NCBI GenBank assembly: GCA_029851415.1
Contig: CM056744.1
Coordinates: 14,329,268 to 14,393,267, forward strand
Direction: 5' to 3'
From: Eretmocerus hayati
Taxonomy: Eukaryota; Arthropoda; Insecta; Hymenoptera; Aphelinidae
Length of the DNA: 64,000 bases
The position numbers and the translations under genes are program-made. Shown here in pieces: positions 11,709-23,178 of the stretch. The notes below the pieces were generated by a model, which worked only from the letters and a program-made list of their open reading frames with translations, made no database searches and was not told where the DNA came from. Numbering within the stretch: position 1 is the first letter of the stretch; each line of letters starts with the position of its first letter.

Positions 11709-12046
11709 GACATTCCTGACGGCACCAGGATACGTCGGAGTAACGGAGCAGCGTGGCCATGGCTGGGCCAAATGTCGTGGAGTATGCGTCGCGACGGCAA
11801 TTCGAAAGTAGACTGTGTCTAGAGCTTGGACAGCTCGGGTTTTTATAGGCAGTTTCTGTGGTAACGATAAGCAGCGTTACTCGTGTGATGTAATAGCAAG
11901 CGCCGTTACGTAACAGTAGGGGGCGTTACGTAACGCAGAATTGCGTTACGTATCGAGAGGGAACGTTACGTGATGATCCGGTGCGTTACGTAACGCTAAG
12001 AGTCGCTACATGTGGAATTTACGTTACAAATATTTGAAAATGATAT
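11709..12046 (-). repeat. 338-bp direct repeat, copy 2 (LTR- or promoter-like)
   Basis: Partner of 10285-10622. Differences are few, scattered substitutions, such as loss of one TTACGTAA to TTACGTGA. On the minus strand this copy is the upstream one, so it would be the 5' LTR if the pair belongs to a minus-strand LTR or TRIM element. Sequence diverges abruptly on both sides. Confidence 0.6.
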
Positions 12047-12825
12047 CTCATATTATCAATGGATAACTTCGATATTCGAGATTCGAGGCGTTTCGATCGA
12101 GATTTCGCGCGCCACTTACGAGTCGTCTCGATGTGTGTTGCTGTGGATTAATGACACTGTAATATTTGAATGTATTTACAGGTGGATCAATATAGTTGAA
12201 AGTATTCAATTATACGATCGGCATAGCCGAACTATTATATCTGTGGATTATTTCCAATTTATCGAAAGAAAAGTAACGATGAGTTTCAAGCATGTGAACT
12301 CATGCACTGTAGCGTTCTATCCAGTTCTGTCTGCTTCGTTGTCAACATTGAGCAGATGATCGTCACGCCTGCGCATCATATCGGGTTTTATTACACCTGC
12401 ATGTTTAATCGCGGATCGCTCCTGAATGAATGATAGGAAAGTAGATTGCTGCTTGACCGACAACTGAAATATCGGATATCCCGTGTAACAATGAGGTTAA
12501 TGGTAATCATTTGAAAATTGATTTTCTGATATTTAATTCATCGTTCTTCAACGATCGGAGAGATCTCAGGAACGCTTATCTAAATTTTCAAAATGACTCA
12601 TACAAACTTCGAAGTTGCATCTATACTGTTTTTTGTTTGGGCCAGATTCACTAGAATTTTTTTTCGTGAATAATGAATGTTTCAACATGATTCTCAAATT
12701 GCATGTAAAAAATTTTGTGATAGAGGTAGATCAACTAAAATTCTCTTTGTGAATGTTGAATATCCTTACATCATTTTTAAGAAAGTTTTTAATTCGTGAA
12801 TATAATTGTTCAAGTTCTCATGCGT
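12047..12825. other. Unassigned stretch
   Basis: A 115-codon plus-strand frame at 12012-12359 runs out of the 338-bp repeat and has no recognisable domain. The rest is AT-rich without clear repeats. Confidence 0.25.
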
Positions 12826-13080
12826 AAAACAACTCTTCAAATGGTGGATGGCACTGAATTTGACCGAAAGGATTGAGGAATCATTTATTTGTGAATAATG
12901 TATTTTTTAGAATTATAGGAGGTGCAATAACTTTCTCATTTCTGGATTCAAGTTCTAATGCGTAAAACAACTCTTCACTTGGTAGATGGCTCTGATTTGG
13001 ACCGAATGGATTGAGAAAATGTTTATTTGTGAATAATGTATCTTTTCAAATTGTAGGAGGTTCAATAACTTCCTGATTTC
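12826..13080. repeat. Two-copy tandem repeat, approx. 128 bp
   Basis: The copies start near 12826 and 12951. Each contains CAAGTTCT(C/A)ATGCGTAAAA, GATGGC(A/T)CTGA, a TTTATTTGTGAATAATGTA block and GCAATAACTT / TTCAATAACTT. The second copy runs into the left end of the 13065-17250 foldback, whose outermost sequence is the repeat's last 20 bp. Confidence 0.65.
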
Positions 13081-16000
13081 TGGATGATGATCAATTGGAT
13101 GTCAAATAATCGATCGAAAATTTTTCATTCGTCGACTAAAAGAATTTCTACAGAAGCATCCAAGTCATTCTTGCTTTACAAAGGCTGATTGGCTGATCTT
13201 TGTGCATATCCTTGAAAAATATTTCCTCCTCTTTTATAGCCGACTTAGAGTAGAAGAAGGAGGAGGAGAGAAATATGTCTTCATCCGAGTATGAGTAAAA
13301 ACCTTTGAAAATCTCAATCAAATTGGAAATCCACATATTTCACGTAAATATTGAAATTGTCATGCACAAGCGTTGCATAAATTTAAATCATTGACTTCGG
13401 ATTTGAGCTCAATTCTCCAGTTCTCAAGATGATCTTCGTTCCTTGATGGTCACCCTCAATGATATTTTATAAAAACTAGATAATTTTTTGACCCTACACC
13501 ATACGGGTGGGTGAACCATGCGCGCGCAGCGCGCGCAATTCGTAGATTGAATAGTTTTTTGAGATCATTCGAAAAATCCCTCAGACAGTCATGAATTTTT
13601 GAACCAGCAATCCATAAATTTCGATTTTGAGCCATGTTAGATAAATAAAAATATATCATAAGTGATTTTGGTAGATTTTTTCGTCCTTGATGGTTAATAT
13701 ACAAGTTGAACCTTTGGTCTCATCGATCTTTAGTTCCCCACCGTCCTTCAAGATCGATGAGACCAAAGGTTCAACTTGTATATAAATAAAAATATAGTCG
13801 GATGACATTTCCATTCCATTTTCTTTTACTATATCATATTTGCTTCTTTCTGGTACCATATATACCTGCATAATTTTTTTTTCGAACACAATAGCCTCTT
13901 GTCGTATGTTCCAGAATTTGAAGTCATCGTAACCATCCGCGCGCAACGCGCGCGATTTAGAGTTCTAGTGAGTATGATTTTAATTGATATACACGGGGAA
14001 CAATGTGATCGACGGAAAGAATAGATGTGTGTATACACGCGTCAAAATTCTCAAAAAGCCTTTCTCTTTATTCCTCGAAAATTTTGGTAAAAATATAATT
14101 TGATGTAAAATGTTGTGTTCATTCAGAGAGAAGTAGTTCCGAACTTTTTTTGTGTTTTGAGGCCCGTTTTTGCTATTTTCTGCGAATACACATACTAGGC
14201 GATTCAAAACCGTCTGTCTACTGCGCACACGCAGGGATTTGGATCCAATCCCTGAAACCAATTACTTTGAAACGCCAAGAAAAATTCCTATAAATGACCA
14301 CTTTGCAAAGTCAATTCCATCAACTGGGACCGGAGCTACAACGTATGGAAGATGAACCCTCAGTTTGGGTGCAGAGCATACACTGTGAAAACGTGCATGA
14401 ATTTCAACAAAAATTTTCAGCCACTTTGGTTGTGTTAGAATATACGTTATATGTTTCTTTTATGAATAAGTCTGAACGACATGTTTGTTTAGCTCTTCAC
14501 TTGACTACGAGTTATCTTACGAGAAGAACGAATGAAGAAGATTATCAATTATTCGCTCGTGTACTGAATTATATCCCAACAGGTTGAATACAAGAAAGCG
14601 CGGTTGAAATTCAGCCAACATGAGTGAAACTCAATAACTGTAATTGAATGTGGAAGACCGAGAATATTGATTCTTTGTAGCTTTGATAGGATATGCAAGC
14701 GAGAAATCTACGATAATCATTATGAGGGTGTAAGAACTTTGGAACATATAATAAAAACAATCGGATACTATGCCCTCTCTTAGATTCCTCGCGTCTAGGG
14801 CAAAATACTGACGATGACAATAGTTTTTCGGATATAAAGAACATCGATGGAACTCTTGAGATCACTATCGAAATACATCTAGCAACTTCTTCGATATTCA
14901 GTGCCCAATCAATAGAATAGTATAGGGGGATTGGACATGGTTGGCGGGTTGCTTGCACACAGGCGTAAAATGGCTACCATTGGATCTAGATTCAGCATTG
15001 GTAGGGTAAGGGCTTTTGTATTATTCACGGCTAAGCTCACTCAGTCTGGCATAGGGCATTTATGCTTGAATCTGGTCTACTCATTATTGCGTCCGATGGG
15101 CATTTAATGACCGGGGATAGGTAGAAACTCAATATTATGAACACGGCCCTATGCACCCAGTGCTAAATCTATACCCTGAGGCGGCCATCTTGAAGGAAAA
15201 AACGCCTGTTTGACGGCAACCCGGCAAGTGTGTCCACTCCCTATAGGATATCGAGCGGAAAATCATTTGACATACAGATACACAACTTTCCCTTCAACCC
15301 AATTCAACGTATGCAACACGACCTACAACATAAATTGGATGCTTGAGAGAGGAAGTTTGTGGATGTTAGGGAAGACAGTGGAGGAAAAATTGAAAGACAT
15401 CCATGAAATTCCTCGCTCAAGCATACAGTTCATGTTGGATGTAGTGGTATATCTAAACGTAGTCAACTCATGTGCAATTCCTTCAGTAAATCAGTGACAC
15501 GCACCCTTACCACCCTGCTCATTGGCTATGATTTCTGGGCAAATTTGAGTGGTTGCCTCGCAGTTCAAAGATATACCGAAATATCGAATCACATAGCTAA
15601 ATGTTGATGTCCGCGGGACCACTGGGTGCCAAAATAGATGTAGAGATTTTGAGTTGGTATGAAATTTTATATATGCTGGAATACAGTAAGATAGACAATC
15701 AGGCACGTTACTTAATTTCAACCACGAGCTTGAAATATCGCTCCAACCACGGGCTTGAAATTCATTGCTGATCCGATATTTCAACCACAGTGGTTGTAGA
15801 CTTCCAAGCAGGGCTTGAAATACTAACTATATCAATTCTTCACAGTGTAGGCATACGCCGTCCTGCGCGGATATACTCTATCACTTTCTCCGGTACCCCC
15901 GACATACCTCCTGAGATCCAGTGGTCTTCTGGACGTTGTTGCTCTTGTCCTAATGCATGGAATTGACTTCGCCAAGTAGTCATTTTGAAGGAAACTTCCT

Positions 16001-17250
16001 TGGCTTTGAGATGAAATTGGTTCCAGGAATCCAAATTCCTGCGCATGTGCAGAAAACAGACGACTTTTGATTGCCCAGAGAATAGATTTGCAGAAGATAG
16101 CAAAAACAGGCCTCAAAACGCAAAAAAATGTTAGAGACTAATTTTTCCTGCATGAACATAATATTTTACATGGAATATCATAATTTTCGAGGAATAGAAA
16201 AGATGGCTTTCTGAGAAATTGATATTTCCGTTTTCTTTCATTCTCTTGCTCACTGGAGTCGTCCTCAATCTCAAAATCGAATTTCACAGGATTGATTTCA
16301 ACAGGTTTTTTCAAAGCCTTCCGGATGGCGCAAGCCGCGCCTCTGTATCTCCAAACGGATTCGAGAAATATGAATTTTGTTTAAAGAAAGACCCAAATTG
16401 TGTTGTTTTAGAGGATTGAAATGGATGAAAACTAATACGTGCCCCATATACCCGGAAAGCAGCTAACGAAATGATCAGACGAAACAAAACTAATACATAT
16501 CTTCTATGAAAGACAGAGAACAATTAGGATTAATTGAAAGTGATCATTTCTCATGACCATTAATATCACAAACTATGAGAATTAATCAGAATGTTTTCCG
16601 GGTGCGGGTCAGTTGAGATACTGATGAGTGAGACCATATTGGGCACATTGACCTCATTATATTACGTTAAATATAATGATCCGGTACAACATTGTGACGA
16701 GTGTCTCTCTAAAAGTATTCGAGTTATAATCATCTCTGAATCTCGAGTCACTCGCCGAATCCAGCCGAACGGCTAGCCACGCGCATGGTTCAACCACCCG
16801 TATGGTGTAGGGTCAAAAGACTATCTAGTTTTTATAAAATATCATTGAGGGTGACCATCAAGGAACGAAGATCATCTTGAAAACTGGAGAATTGAGTCAA
16901 ATCCGAAGTCAATGATTTAAATTCATGCAACGCTTGTGCATGACAATTTCAATATTTACGTGAAATATGTGGGTTTCCAATTTGATTGAGATTTTCAAAG
17001 GTTTTTACTCATACTCGGATGGAGACATATTTCTCTCCTCCTCCTTCTTCTACTCTAAGTCGGCTATAAGAGAAGGAGGGAATATTTTCCAAGGATATGC
17101 ACAAAGATCAGCCAATCAGCCTTTGTAAAGCGAGAATGACTTGAATGCTTCTGTAGAAATTCTTTTAGTCGACGAATGAAAAATTTTCGATCGATTATTT
17201 GACATCCAATTGATCATCATCCAGAAATCAGGAAGTTATTGAACCTCCTT
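13065..17250. mobile_element. 4.2-kb foldback with two nested inverted repeats
   Basis: Outer arms 13065-13530 and 16785-17250 are about 465 bp each and clearly reverse complementary, from GGAGGTTCAATAACTTCC to CCATACGGGTGG and GGTTCA. An inner pair, about 14060-14400 and 15835-16210, is also inverted but more divergent, sharing phrases TTTTGCTATTTTCTG and AGTCAATTCCAT / ATGGAATTGACTT. Two GCGCGC-rich self-complementary blocks lie at 13519-13540 and 13938-13962. No coding relict was recognised in the interior. Confidence 0.65.
13651..13795. repeat. Short hairpin copy of the 59767-60229 palindrome
   Basis: TATACAAGTTGAACCTTTGG and its complement face each other across about 20 bp containing TAGTTCCCCACCGTCC. 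The same flank (ATAAGTGATTTTGGTAGATT) precedes the larger palindrome at 59727. This copy keeps the outer approx. 40 bp of each arm and lacks the ribozyme-bearing interior, so it looks like a deletion derivative. Confidence 0.7.
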
Positions 17251-17676
17251 GAAAATTGAGGAGAGTCACTCGCCCTCCGAGTGAATTTTGGTCTTTCGAT
17301 CGATCGAGTCATCATAATAACGCGATAATCGAGAAAAAATCGGCCGTCACAACCTCAATCAACATCATTATTGTGATATTCTCACTATGACGTTCTTGAA
17401 TCGAATCTAAATGTGTGAATCGATTTAAACAGGACCCTTCAATTTCTCCGTTTTTTATTCTATCCAATATATTGGTATTAAATTCGTGAATAGCCAATAT
17501 TTGACGTGCGCAACTATACGCACTCTTGATTTTTATGAAGCTACTTTTATCAAATCACGCGTATAATTTTACTTAACAAGCCGCAACTAGTGCGCAATAG
17601 GAATAAGATATGAAATGCAGCATCTTGCTGGTGGAAATTTTGGACTTGCCTTGGAGCAGGGCGTACGTGACGGATT
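17251..17676. other. Unassigned stretch
   Basis: No repeat or exon was recognised. The region is AT-rich up to about 17600 and becomes GC-richer towards the tandem duplication that follows. Confidence 0.25.
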
Positions 17677-17960
17677 CAAACTGCCGTTCTGCTTCAGGTA
17701 AACAAAATTTCATAAAGCAGTAAAACTTGAGTATATCGTCAGCTTATACTTTGGCCCTTCCGGCCCGTCCAGGAAATCAGGGACTCCAAAAGTACACGCT
17801 TTCGCAACCGTTCAACGAATGCAAACTGCCGTTCTGCTTCAGGTAAACAAAATTCCATAAAGTAGTAAAACTTGAGTATATCGTTAGCTTATACTTTGGC
17901 CCTTCCGGCCCGTCCAGGAAATCAGGGACTCCAAAAGTACACGCTTTCGCAACCGTTGAA
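17677..17960 (+). repeat. Two-copy tandem duplication, 145-bp period
   Basis: Units at 17677-17821 and 17822-17960 differ at only a few positions and share CAAACTGCCGTTCTGCTTCA, a GTAAACAAAATT block and CTTTGGCCCTTCCGGCCCGT. Each unit contains a TTCAG/GTAAAC donor-like and a CGTCCAG/GAAATC acceptor-like junction about 95 nt apart, so the duplicated segment may span an intron. Confidence 0.75.
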
Positions 17961-18052
17961 GAAGGCCTGGAGTTGATCGGCTCAGCCTTCGCGGATCCTC
18001 AAACTTTCATGCCTTTCGCCAACACCTGTGCCACCCGCAACGGTCGAGACAG
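17918..18052 (+). CDS. Possible coding exon, unknown product
   Basis: This 135-nt GC-rich interval is bounded by an AG acceptor and a GT donor and is open in a frame reading KSGTPKVHAFATVEEGLEL, then an ADPQTFMPFANTCATR stretch. If the donor is ignored the same frame continues to a stop at 18147. Base composition is unlike the surroundings. There is no family recognition and no adjoining exon that can be joined with confidence, so this could be a chance GC-rich open frame in an unrecognised repeat. Confidence 0.25.
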
Positions 18053-18509
18053 GTACGACCTACTCGGCTCAATAGTGTTCGCGATCGACCCCCCCGTTCC
18101 GCGAGCTCCAGCCCATTCGAGTCAGCGATCACTAGCCTTTCTACATTAGGCTTGCTATCCCGGATTTTTTACCCGCGCTCGCGAGTATGTAAGCACGCCC
18201 GCGTAAGTTTAGAGGAGTCATCTCTTCTTCAAGTCTTCTTTAAGCTTTTAATACCCTTCGTTCGAACCGTCGCGACCGCACGCGCGGTAGAGCGGGCTAC
18301 CCGCGATGCACGATCGACCCGCGCTCGCGTTAGCCCATTACGATATGTGTACAGTGCAAATATTTAAGACTCGGTGTGCGCCCCTCTGCTCTCCCCAATA
18401 TACGAGGAATCCCTGATTGAAAGGAAACCTTACAAGTGTCGTCAACATTATTTGATTCTGTTTTCGATTCGTACATGGAATAATTTTCCCCTTTAAATCA
18501 ATTGGCCCG

Positions 18510-18677
18510 TCACGGAGTATCACCAACCGAAGTAGAAGCAGCAGCGGGCGAAGCACCAGCAGGACGAATGAAAATATTAGCGCCTTCGTTTACTTTCGAT
18601 GAGACGATCACTTTATTATTCTTTTTTCTTCTTTTACTTGAACTCAGACCAGATCGCGCACCACGCGATTTAGCCAT
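18510..18677 (-). CDS. Small basic ORF, 55 codons, unknown
   Basis: Starts MAKSRGARSG, followed by a KRRKKNN basic cluster and an Ala/Ser/Thr-rich end. It is GC-richer than its surroundings and has an ATG in moderate context (CAGCATGG). The next frame downstream (about 18338-18505) is also open and may belong to it after a frameshift. It may be a basic nuclear or nucleic-acid-binding N-terminus, or spurious. Confidence 0.25.
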   Translation of the reverse strand: MAKSRGARSGLSSSKRRKKNNKVIVSSKVNEGANIFIRPAGASPAAASTSVGDTP

Positions 18678-19024
18678 GCTGATCATTCAATCAGTTCATC
18701 CGGACACGCATGTTTATAACTGGCAAGTCTAACGATGGTGCTATTTATTCTCAAATGGGTTTTTGTATGAATCGCGAGTGGGTACGATATCTCCATCACC
18801 CATGCTCACCCATCATATTCATGTCCATTTAACAAACAGATTTGTAGCCTCATTTGAGATTTTAAATCCATGTTACACGAAAGATCATTCATTCATAGTC
18901 TACTTCAAGACAAAAGTGAAAAATAGTCTTACTTAGAGTTACAGTTAATCACTTCTGTCGGAAAACTCAAGATTAGATGCCATGAAGGCCCTCATCTTCG
19001 TTATTGAGTCTAATTTGACAATAA

Positions 19025-19130
19025 CTTTCATGACTCAGTTGGTTAAATGGTTGGTGCAAGTTTGGACAGCGAAGGAATCAGAAGGAAACCTGGTTCAAAC
19101 CCCAGCGACAACCAATTATGGATTAATGCT
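19025..19130 (+). repeat. tRNA-like pol III promoter fragment (SINE relic)
   Basis: A box A-like TGACTCAGTTGG at 19031-19042 and a box B-like GGTTCAAACCC at 19092-19102 are about 50 nt apart, the spacing found in tRNA-derived SINEs and tRNA genes. The arms do not fold into a proper cloverleaf acceptor stem, so this is a SINE head or tRNA pseudogene rather than a functional tRNA. No clear tail or target-site duplication was found. Confidence 0.4.
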
Positions 19131-19780
19131 AAACTTTGTTGAAAGTGTTTTTTTTTCATCTTTTTCTTATGCAGGATTGTTCTTATTTAGAATTTCAGTT
19201 TTAATACTGTTCAACAATTAATAAATGGTTAGTTTTCCCATACTGTAAATTATAAGCAACTCGAGGATCGAGTGAAAATACAACTCGCTTCAAATGAAAT
19301 TTTCCCTCGGTCTTCGAGCAAAAAATCACTCGGAGCCGGGTTGCGACGCTGACACTCAAACTTCGAGTCGGAAAACGACTCGCTTTGAATAAAATTCCAC
19401 TCGAATACTTTCAAAGAGCGTAGAAAAGAGGTTTCACTCCCTTCACTATTAAGAGGAATGCGTTAGTCACCCGCCAAGAAAGAAGTGTTAATTTTCATCA
19501 ATTCATGCAAACGGTGATGGTCCTCGTCAATCGTGAGCAACGATGGGTCACTCTTCCTTAGAGGCGTTGATATATTTGTCGTTTTACCTTCGGAACATTA
19601 TTGTACTGGATTGAGTAACAAGTTAAGAAACATGCAAGGAGTAACAAGAAAATTGAGCTCTCAATCACGGCACTGTAGTCGTGACCCCAAGATTCAATCA
19701 CGGAGAGTAGCTGTGGAATAGAATACTCTACGTGAGAGTGAATATTGATTATTCATCGGCTGAAGATGCATCCATTTTTA
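19131..19780. other. Unassigned stretch with repeated ACTCG words
   Basis: Between 19255 and 19410 the words CTCGAG, ACTCGCTT and TCGAGTG recur irregularly. No exon or transposon end was recognised. Confidence 0.25.
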
Positions 19781-20590
19781 TCAACGTACGACATAATAGA
19801 AAGCAGTTCCAAACAATACCAAAGTGGATGTGAATATCGAAACTCTTGCAAAAGTTGGTTGGCTGCAACCGATTCCTACCATTTCCGATAGAATCTTGTA
19901 GAACTTGCCATAAATATCTGTCTCCATGTCGATCTCATGCATCTCGACAATCTTATTTAACAGATTCTCCATGATTGCCTCACCGTGTAACAGTCCAATT
20001 TCACAGAATTTTCCTATAAAGTTATTGACATTTTATCAACATCTATGATCAAAAAGGTGTACAAAGGTGGTGTGAAAATTGCCTCCGGTATACATTCTCC
20101 TTACTCTGATACTTTGACAAGTTTCTTGTGGTCCTCTGAAAAGAGTAACCACTTCAGTAGATCAGAGGTGCGTGTTGGTGGTGCTTTGAATTGAAATGTA
20201 TTCCATTGCTTGACATCTTTCATGCGTAACGGATAATCAATCGCGGGTGATATGTTTGCTTTGAAAAAATCTTTCCACGAATCAACGTCTTTTAAGCGAA
20301 GATCAACGATTCAGTTATAAAATAAGTCTCTTGAATGTAATGATAGCATGCACAAGTTAGGAATCGGGGTTTTTCGGCTCCATCACACGACTTTCCTTGT
20401 AGTTCCCGGATATCGAGTGAAAACAACATTATACCAGGATCGTAATCCCTTCTACAATGGTCAGAAGTATGTGGGCGATTGACCTCGTAAGAATTTAGCA
20501 TATGAGATTCATGTAGCTTTCTCAGATCATCTTTCAGGTTGTTCCAAAGTCGTTTAGAATTGCCAACGTAGACTTCTTGTGGCATTCTTT
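19781..20590 (-). pseudogene. Decayed unknown protein gene with C-terminal membrane segment
   Basis: Three minus-strand frame segments follow one another with coding-like composition. Segment 20585-20292 begins MPQEVYVGNSKRLWNN and contains a Cys pair in FLTCACYHY. After an apparent 1-nt frameshift at about 20310 the next runs to 20102 (SWKDFFKANISP ... DLLKWLLFSEDHKKLV). The last covers about 20010-19781 and ends in a hydrophobic segment, VSIFTSTLVLFGTAFYY, just before the stop, as in tail-anchored proteins. A GA/GTAAGG site and a TTTATAG site could mark an intron between the last two, but the phases do not match. I recognise no family. It could be a decayed host gene, a viral insertion or a domesticated element. 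Confidence 0.4.
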
Positions 20591-21444
20591 TTGTTATACA
20601 ATAATTCTAGCTCATTTCATCGAATTCTGACAATCCCATAGAATCACATGATGAACATCGACGCACAGCGAGAAATTAAGGGGAATCCTTGGTATTGAGC
20701 GCCTATGCTTTTAGATAATTACTACTAGCAACCGAAACTTTGTTTTGATTTCTCGCTGTGTGAAGCTTCCTCATCTCGAGATACTTCCATGCGGAAAATC
20801 ATTCAGTCGAGGACTTTCAAGGGTGGATAACTTTCATGGACAGGAGAGCTCGCAAAATGCGACGTAATTTCCTCAATATGACATGAGCTTGAACCAGAAC
20901 TCGAAAAACGTGGATCAATAACTTATCCTCGCTTGAATCGATCAGAAATACCACAGGGTATATAATGCAGATATCTAGATGCTGACAGATTGGATTTCTT
21001 GGTGGATGAGGCGCGAGAGAGCGTCTGTGTGGGAATATAATTCACCCCAGACACTTTTCCACATATCAAAAAAGCTCAATACGGGCTTCCGCATGCCCGG
21101 AGGTGAAGAAAAACTATTGAAAATGGTAGTCATACAATGTGGATACCAAATCTGATTTTTAATGAGAGATTGAGGCCATGGGTAGCCTAACAGCTGTGAA
21201 ATGTCATGGAACCACCGGAAAATGTATCATTTGTGGCAAAAAATGGCAGATACTGAACATGTGCATGCTATCAAATGTGTCAAAACAGCGTGAAAGGTTA
21301 CTTAGTTGATATAAGAATATCATCTGACTATTCATGAATTAACGTTTGATCACTTCTTCAGAGTTGATGTGAGAGACGTTTCTGGATTGGTTTCTATCAG
21401 TCAAAATAATAATACGTGCTTCAGATCTTGTAGCACAAAACTAG
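20591..21444. other. Unassigned stretch
   Basis: A short inverted repeat CACAGCGAGAAAT / ATTTCTCGCTGTG spans 20656-20762. Otherwise no exon or element end was recognised. Confidence 0.3.
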
Positions 21445-22544
21445 CCGCATAAAAATCTGAACGATTGGCAATATATAGGCAATATATTGGCAATGTAAAT
21501 TGGCGATATATCCGCAATATATTGGCAATGTAAATTGGCGATATATCCGCAATATATTGTCGAAGTATTGCCAATTGCAATTGGCAATATATTGCCAATA
21601 TTTCAGCAAAGATCATGCTGCATTGTATTGCCAATATATTGCGTATTTTTGACCAAAAAATTATATTTTTACGCTCACGCATTCGCGTTGACTGATTGAT
21701 TTTTTTCATACCTAATCGTGAACTAAAGCGTTGATAGACTACTCAGGATTTAAGGTTTGAATTTTTTGTCATTTATTTTCAAGACTGATTCTTCAGGGAT
21801 TTGGTAACAACATGGATCTGGAAAATATCCAAGTTCGCTGCACTATTAATGATACAAATTGACACGCGCCTTGCAAGTCTGATGATGAAGAAGAAGAGTT
21901 TTCAAGCAGGAATATTAGACCTCGTAAGATTGTGTACAGTTCTATGAAAACGTTGAAGCACGGCAAATTGGACATTGAATCGGGATACAGTCAAAACGAA
22001 AACCTCATTTAAATTGAGCTACAGCAAATTATCACTAAAAACATGTTAGAAAAAGTAGGCGGCAACTGTATGCGATTGCGCAGATGATGGTGCATATTCA
22101 TCTCGTGAAAATTCCACGGAGCGATTTTGATGAACGTCGTCGCACAATCGCCGTCTTCGATGAGAAGAAACGCTCCAAAGTTGAAAGGGTAAATATGGGT
22201 TAGCTCCACCGCAGCGATTTCCGTGGAATCTTGCACGCGATGCAGAGTGTGCAGATATTCAGCCAGATGATGAACACACAAATTTCGTTGACGGTAAAAT
22301 CCTCATCAATCGGCGCACAGAGTCACATCCTCCAACCTGTGGAGAAAAATCATTCCACAAAGAATCAGTGGGCCCACAATGAGCTTCAATGACAGTCTCG
22401 ATCGAGCGTTCGCCGCGAGCAGACGTGTTTCATGGCAACTCGCAAGCACTGATTGTACGCGAGTGTATTACAAAAACCGGGTGAGCCGTTCTGCGGCTCT
22501 AAACTAAGTGTGCTGTAATAAATCTGCAGCACACAAAGTTCGCG

Positions 22545-23178
22545 ATGTCTTCTGATAACAGGGGGCATGCGTCTTCTTCAACCAATGTCAATAATCAAGT
22601 TATCCCAGCGCAAACATCGAAGCCAACTTTTGCAAAAGTATACGCCAATACTCTCAGACCAAAACGGGAGCATGCAATTATCATCGATTCCAAAGAAGGT
22701 CTTACCAACGACGACTATTTAGACGGTCTAGAAACGTTGATAGCTTTGAGTGAAGTTCGTGGAATATCAAAGATTTCTGGTGGAAGAGTGTGTATTTATG
22801 TGTCAAGTGCAGAATGGGTTACTGAAGAAAAAGAAAGTACAAGTGAAGGAATTCCTTCTTCCAATCAAACCACTGATAAATGACCACAAAAGAGTGATTA
22901 TATCTAATGTGCATCTATCAGTTTCTGATGAAGTCTTTATTAGAGCTCTTAGCGATATTGGAATTAAAGTGCTATCATCGATTAGTAACATCCGAGCGAA
23001 TCTTTCAAAGCCTGGTAGATCGCACATCGTCTCTTTCCGCCGTCAATTTTATATTAGTGAAGAAGATGAAGTTGAATTGCCAGAAACTCTACAAATTGTA
23101 CACGATGGGATCACCTATTGGACTTATCTATCTACAGACTCGACTACCTGCTTCATTTGCAAAGGAACAGGCCATATA
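22545..23178 (+). pseudogene. LINE ORF1 (gag-like), 5' part
   Basis: Begins MSSDNRGHASSS in frame 22545, then needs a shift near 22830 into the frame running to 23178. ORF1 proteins of this class bind the element RNA and form the cytoplasmic ribonucleoprotein. The second frame carries a basic, RRM-like middle region (HKRVIISNVH, SRPG-like turn) and ends with CFICKGTGHI, the first half of a C-x2-C-x4-H-x4-C zinc knuckle. The reading frame is then broken by the MITE at 23179-23974. The frameshift makes it non-functional independently of that insertion. Confidence 0.75.

Noticed and set aside
12012..12359. 115-codon plus-strand frame
   Set aside because: It starts inside the 338-bp repeat, has no recognisable domain and lacks coding-like composition relative to its surroundings.
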